From Bradyrhizobium monzae (GTDB lineage: Bacteria; Pseudomonadota; Alphaproteobacteria; Rhizobiales; Xanthobacteraceae): a DNA stretch of 64,000 nucleotides. Below, one piece after another: positions 60,879 through 64,000 of the stretch. The notes under the pieces were generated by a model that saw only the letters and a program-made list of their open reading frames with translations, was not told where the DNA came from and did no database searches. The translations under genes and the position numbers were made by a program. Positions within the stretch are counted from its first letter, which is position 1. Each line of letters opens with the position of its first letter. The stretch is from the NCBI RefSeq assembly GCF_021458635.1, contig NZ_JAIRDQ010000002.1:124001-188000 (forward strand), read 5' to 3'.

Positions 60879-61190
60879 GTGCGATCAATCCGACGCCCCG
60901 GATATGCGCCCGCTCCCACTTGCCCGCCGGCGCGTATGCTGAGCGTTCACGCGGTCCGCGAGCACTGTCCAGCTTTTGCACTTTGTCGGCCTGAATCGGG
61001 AAAATGCAGCACTGCACACCGAGGCATCACCAGGTTGCCTACGGGATGCAAAGCTTTCCAATTGTTTAGGATTCTCAGCCGATAGTGCTGTTTACACTGG
61101 AACTTGGCGTGTATTATACAACGGCGCCGGGAACTTGTTTGCTGGCGCTGCACTTCGTTCCTTTGGGCATACAAGCCGATACGAATAGCT
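60879..61190 (+). promoter_or_regulatory. Intergenic region with sigma-70-like promoter for the RND operon
   Basis: No gene is seen. TTTACA (61091-61096) with a 17-bp spacer and TTATAC (61114-61119) is a reasonable promoter 70 bp before the adaptor gene. TGTATTATACA overlapping the -10 is a near-palindrome and could be a repressor site. Confidence 0.5.
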
Positions 61191-62360
61191 ATGAAAAAGT
61201 CACGGCCGATCCTGTGGATTGTCATCATCGCAGCTGTGGCCGGAGGCGGCTATTACGGCTGGCAGCGATTCTCGGCATCTGAGGCCGCGAAGGCCCAGGC
61301 CGCGCAGAAGGCGGCGCCGCGGGTCGCCGCCGTGCCCGTGAGCATCGCGCCGGTCCAGAAGGCCGACTTCCCGGTCTTCCTGACCGGCCTCGGCACCGTG
61401 CAGGGCTTCAACACCGTACAAGTCCGGACCCGGGTGGACGGCCAGATCGACAAGGTCGCCTTCACCGAAGGCCAAATGGTCAACCAAGGCGATTTGCTGG
61501 TCGAGATCGATCCGCGCCCGTTCCAGGCCGCCCTCGATCAGGCCAAGGCCAAAAAGTCGCAGGACGAAGCCAATCTCGCCAACGCCAATCTCGATCTGCA
61601 GCGCTACACCAAGCTCGGTGAATTCGCGACGCGGCAGCAGACCGATACGCAGCGCTCCACCGTTGCCCAGCTCACCGCCCAGATCGCCGCCGACGAAGCC
61701 GCGATCGCCAACGCCCAGACCCAGCTCGACTACACCCAGGTCAAATCGCCGATCACCGGCGTTGCCGGCCTGCGCCAGGTCGACATCGGCAACATCGTCA
61801 ACGCCTCGAGCCAGACCGGCGTCGTCACCATCGCGCAAGTCGAGCCGATCACGGTGATCTTCACCGCGCCGGAAGACCAGCTGCCCTATATCAGCGAGGG
61901 CCAGAAGTCCGGTGAGCTCAAGGTGATCGCGTTCACCACCGACGGCAAGAAGACGCTGGCGGAGGGTAAGCTCGCCGTCATCAACAACCAGGTAGATACG
62001 ACCAGCGGGACTATTCGGCTCAAGGCGGTGTTCGCCAACAAGGAACACACGCTGTGGCCGGGGCAATCGGTGTCGACCCGCCTGTTGGTGCGGACCTTGA
62101 AGGATGCGACCATCGTCCCCGATGACGCGGTGCTGCATTCGACCGACGGCCTCTACGCCTATACCGTCAGTCAGGACAACAAGGCCGAGGTTCGCAAGAT
62201 CAAGGTCAACTACTCCATCGACGGACGTTCGGTCATCGATGGAGGGCTGACCCCCGGCCAGCAGGTGATCACCGGCGGTCAATACAAGGTCCAGCCCGGC
62301 AGCCTCGTTTCGACGGCCGTGGCGAGCACGGATCCGGTTCAGAAAAACAAGGTTCAGTAG
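61191..62360 (+). CDS. RND efflux periplasmic adaptor subunit (MdtA/AcrA type)
   Basis: This is a 389-residue membrane-fusion protein. It has an N-terminal anchor (LWIVIIAAVAGGGYYGW), barrel/lipoyl segments (GTVQGFNTVQVRTRVDGQIDKVAFTEGQMVNQGDLLVEIDPRPF), a helical hairpin and the C-terminal beta-barrel with PVTG-type IPDD segments. It links the inner-membrane pump to an outer-membrane channel. The start at 61191 is a clear ATG before a basic, hydrophobic N-terminus. The pump gene begins 2 bp after its stop. Confidence 0.93.
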   Translation: MKKSRPILWIVIIAAVAGGGYYGWQRFSASEAAKAQAAQKAAPRVAAVPVSIAPVQKADFPVFLTGLGTVQGFNTVQVRTRVDGQIDKVAFTEGQMVNQGDLLVEIDPRPFQAALDQAKAKKSQDEANLANANLDLQRYTKLGEFATRQQTDTQRSTVAQLTAQIAADEAAIANAQTQLDYTQVKSPITGVAGLRQVDIGNIVNASSQTGVVTIAQVEPITVIFTAPEDQLPYISEGQKSGELKVIAFTTDGKKTLAEGKLAVINNQVDTTSGTIRLKAVFANKEHTLWPGQSVSTRLLVRTLKDATIVPDDAVLHSTDGLYAYTVSQDNKAEVRKIKVNYSIDGRSVIDGGLTPGQQVITGGQYKVQPGSLVSTAVASTDPVQKNKVQ

Positions 62361-62362
62361 GA

Positions 62363-64000
62363 ATGACCGAAGGCGGGATTTCGGCACCTTTCATCCGTTA
62401 TCCCATCGGCACATCGCTGCTGATGGCCGGCATTCTTTTTGTCGGTCTCGTCGCCTATCCCCTGCTGCCGGTCGCCCCGCTGCCGCAGGTGGACTTCCCG
62501 ACCATCCAGATCACGGCCAATTTGCCGGGCGGCAGCCCGGAGACGATGGCCTCGTCGGTCGCGCAGCCGCTGGAGCGCCAGTTCGCCCAGATTCCCGGCA
62601 TCGCGCAGATGACCTCGACGAGCTATCTGGGCACGGCCTCGATCACCATCCAGTTCGACCTCAACCGCAGCATCGACGGCGCCGCCAACGACGTGCAGGG
62701 CGCCATCAACGCCGCCAGCGGCCAGTTGCCGAAAAACCTGCCCTCACCACCGACCTATCGCAAGGTGAACCCGGCGGACTCGCCGATCCTGCTGCTGTCG
62801 GCGACGTCGGACACGCTGCCGCTGACCACCGTAAGCGACTCGATCGATGCCCAGCTCGCGCAGCAGATCAGCCAGATCTCCGGCGTTGCGCAGGTGTTCA
62901 TCGGCGGCCAGCAGAAGCCGTCCGTCCGTGTCCAGATCGATCCGGGCAAGCTCGTCGCCAAGGGCCTGTCGCTGGAAGACGTACGCAGCGCGATCGCCAT
63001 CACCACGGTCGACAGCCCCAAGGGCAATATCGACGGCGACAAGCGAGCCTACACGATCTACGCTAATGACCAATTGTTGCAGTCCAAGGACTGGAACGAC
63101 GTCATCATCGCCTACCGCAACGGCGGCCCCTTGCGGATCAAGGACATCGGCCAGGCGGTCACCGGTCCCGAGGACGCCAAGCAGGCGGCCTGGGCCAATG
63201 GCAAGCGCGGCGTGTTCCTGGTCGTGTTCAAACAGCCGGGCGCGAACGTCATCGAGACCGTCGACCGGATCAAGGCGACCCTGCCCCGCCTCGTCGCGGC
63301 GATCCCGCCCGCGGTCAAGATCGAGGTCATCAGCGACCGCACCACCACCATCCGCGCCGCGGTCGAGGACGTGCAATTCACGCTGCTCCTGACCATCGCG
63401 CTGGTGGTCATGGTCATCTTCGTCTTCCTGCGCAGCTTCTGGGCGACGGTTATTCCCACCATCACGGTTCCGCTGGCGCTATTGGGCGCGTGTGCCCTGA
63501 TGTGGGTGTTCGGCTATTCGCTCGACAATCTGTCGCTGATGGCGCTCACGATCGCGGTCGGATTCGTCGTCGACGACGCCATCGTGATGCTGGAGAACAT
63601 CACGCGCTATATCGAGGAAGGCGACAAGCCGCTCGCCGCCGCCTTCAGAGGCTCCAAGGAAATCGGCTTCACCATCGTGTCGATCTCCATCTCGCTGGTC
63701 GCGGTGCTGATCCCGCTGCTGCTGATGGGCGGCATCATCGGTCGCCTGTTCCGCGAATTTGCGGTCGTGCTGGCGATGACGATCTTCGTCTCGATGTTCG
63801 TGTCGCTGACCCTGACGCCGATGATGGCTTCGCGCTTCCTGCGCTCGCACAGCGAAGTGACCCACGGCAAGTTCTACCAGTGGAGCGAGCGCGCGTTCGA
63901 CGCGATGCTGCGCGGGTATGAATACATACTCGACCACGCCATGGCCTGGCGGCGCACCACGCTCGTGATCTTCTTCGCCACGCTCGCTTTGTCGGTCTAT
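62363..64000 (+). CDS. RND efflux transporter permease, cut by the window edge
   Basis: The 546 visible residues begin MTEGGISAPFIRYPIGTSL, with a first span, the porter domain (LPGGSPETMASSVAQPLERQFAQIPGIAQM), and TM4 carrying the proton-relay pair in VGFVVDDAIVMLENI. The MdtB/MdtC-like subgroup is likely, exporting amphipathic compounds. It is translationally close to the adaptor gene. The frame is open to the last base, so the C-terminal half lies outside. Confidence 0.93.
   Translation, partial: MTEGGISAPFIRYPIGTSLLMAGILFVGLVAYPLLPVAPLPQVDFPTIQITANLPGGSPETMASSVAQPLERQFAQIPGIAQMTSTSYLGTASITIQFDLNRSIDGAANDVQGAINAASGQLPKNLPSPPTYRKVNPADSPILLLSATSDTLPLTTVSDSIDAQLAQQISQISGVAQVFIGGQQKPSVRVQIDPGKLVAKGLSLEDVRSAIAITTVDSPKGNIDGDKRAYTIYANDQLLQSKDWNDVIIAYRNGGPLRIKDIGQAVTGPEDAKQAAWANGKRGVFLVVFKQPGANVIETVDRIKATLPRLVAAIPPAVKIEVISDRTTTIRAAVEDVQFTLLLTIALVVMVIFVFLRSFWATVIPTITVPLALLGACALMWVFGYSLDNLSLMALTIAVGFVVDDAIVMLENITRYIEEGDKPLAAAFRGSKEIGFTIVSISISLVAVLIPLLLMGGIIGRLFREFAVVLAMTIFVSMFVSLTLTPMMASRFLRSHSEVTHGKFYQWSERAFDAMLRGYEYILDHAMAWRRTTLVIFFATLALSVY

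Overview
The window looks like a chromosomal segment from a Bradyrhizobium-like alphaproteobacterium (order Hyphomicrobiales). The grounds are high GC, dense acyl-CoA catabolic operons, the characteristic CGTCATTGCGAG...CTCGCAATGACG intergenic palindromes (three copies), and iron-control-element-like boxes beside TonB receptors. The genus is inferred from gene content and repeats, not from a database search. I see no rRNA, tRNA, CRISPR array, intact insertion sequence or phage gene. Both ends cut genes: an SDR oxidoreductase at the left edge and an RND efflux pump at the right edge.

Region 1 (1-8.3 kb) is a minus-strand valine/branched-chain acyl-CoA operon: mmsA, acyl-CoA dehydrogenase, 3-hydroxyisobutyryl-CoA hydrolase, mmsB, acyl-CoA synthetase, MaoC hydratase, SDR. 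A divergent LysR regulator has an inverted repeat in the shared promoter region. Region 2 (8.3-13.2 kb) holds a TetR regulator, a PaaI thioesterase, an enoyl-CoA hydratase, a thiolase and an MFS transporter. Two palindromes sharing the core GCATCATA sit upstream of these genes. Region 3 (13.2-20.9 kb) has an OprB porin, a ZntB/CorA transporter, divergent acetoacetate decarboxylase and patatin genes, a structured non-coding repeat element, a D-2-hydroxyacid dehydrogenase and a small secreted protein.

Region 4 (21.1-31.6 kb) has a carboxyltransferase with an IclR regulator and a stand-alone biotin carrier protein, a glutaminase-STAS-cNMP fusion, a MazG-like protein, a carboxymuconolactone decarboxylase-family protein, a 33-residue membrane peptide, and a second acyl-CoA block (DUF35 protein, cysteine-less thiolase-like protein, CaiB CoA-transferase, thiolase). 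Region 5 (31.7-45.2 kb) is a sugar-acid uptake and catabolism locus. An ABC importer, DenD-like dehydrogenase, KDG kinase and KDPG aldolase lie on the minus strand. A LacI regulator, XylD-type dehydratase, two SDRs, an exported serine hydrolase and a GFA protein lie on the plus strand. Two matching LacI-type operators flank the regulator.

Region 6 (45.2-52 kb) contains a DMT exporter, a LysR regulator, a site-2-protease-like protein and a tail-anchored hypothetical protein, followed by an IclR/DapA-like/MFS cassette. The cassette is bracketed by a duplicated piece of the tail-anchored gene's 3' end, which suggests it was inserted. Region 7 (52-61 kb) is an iron-uptake locus: tonB-exbD-exbB, a PiuC-type dioxygenase and two paralogous TonB-dependent siderophore receptors. 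Both receptors have related hairpins just before their start codons and iron-control-element-like boxes further upstream. Region 8 (61-64 kb) is the start of an RND efflux operon.
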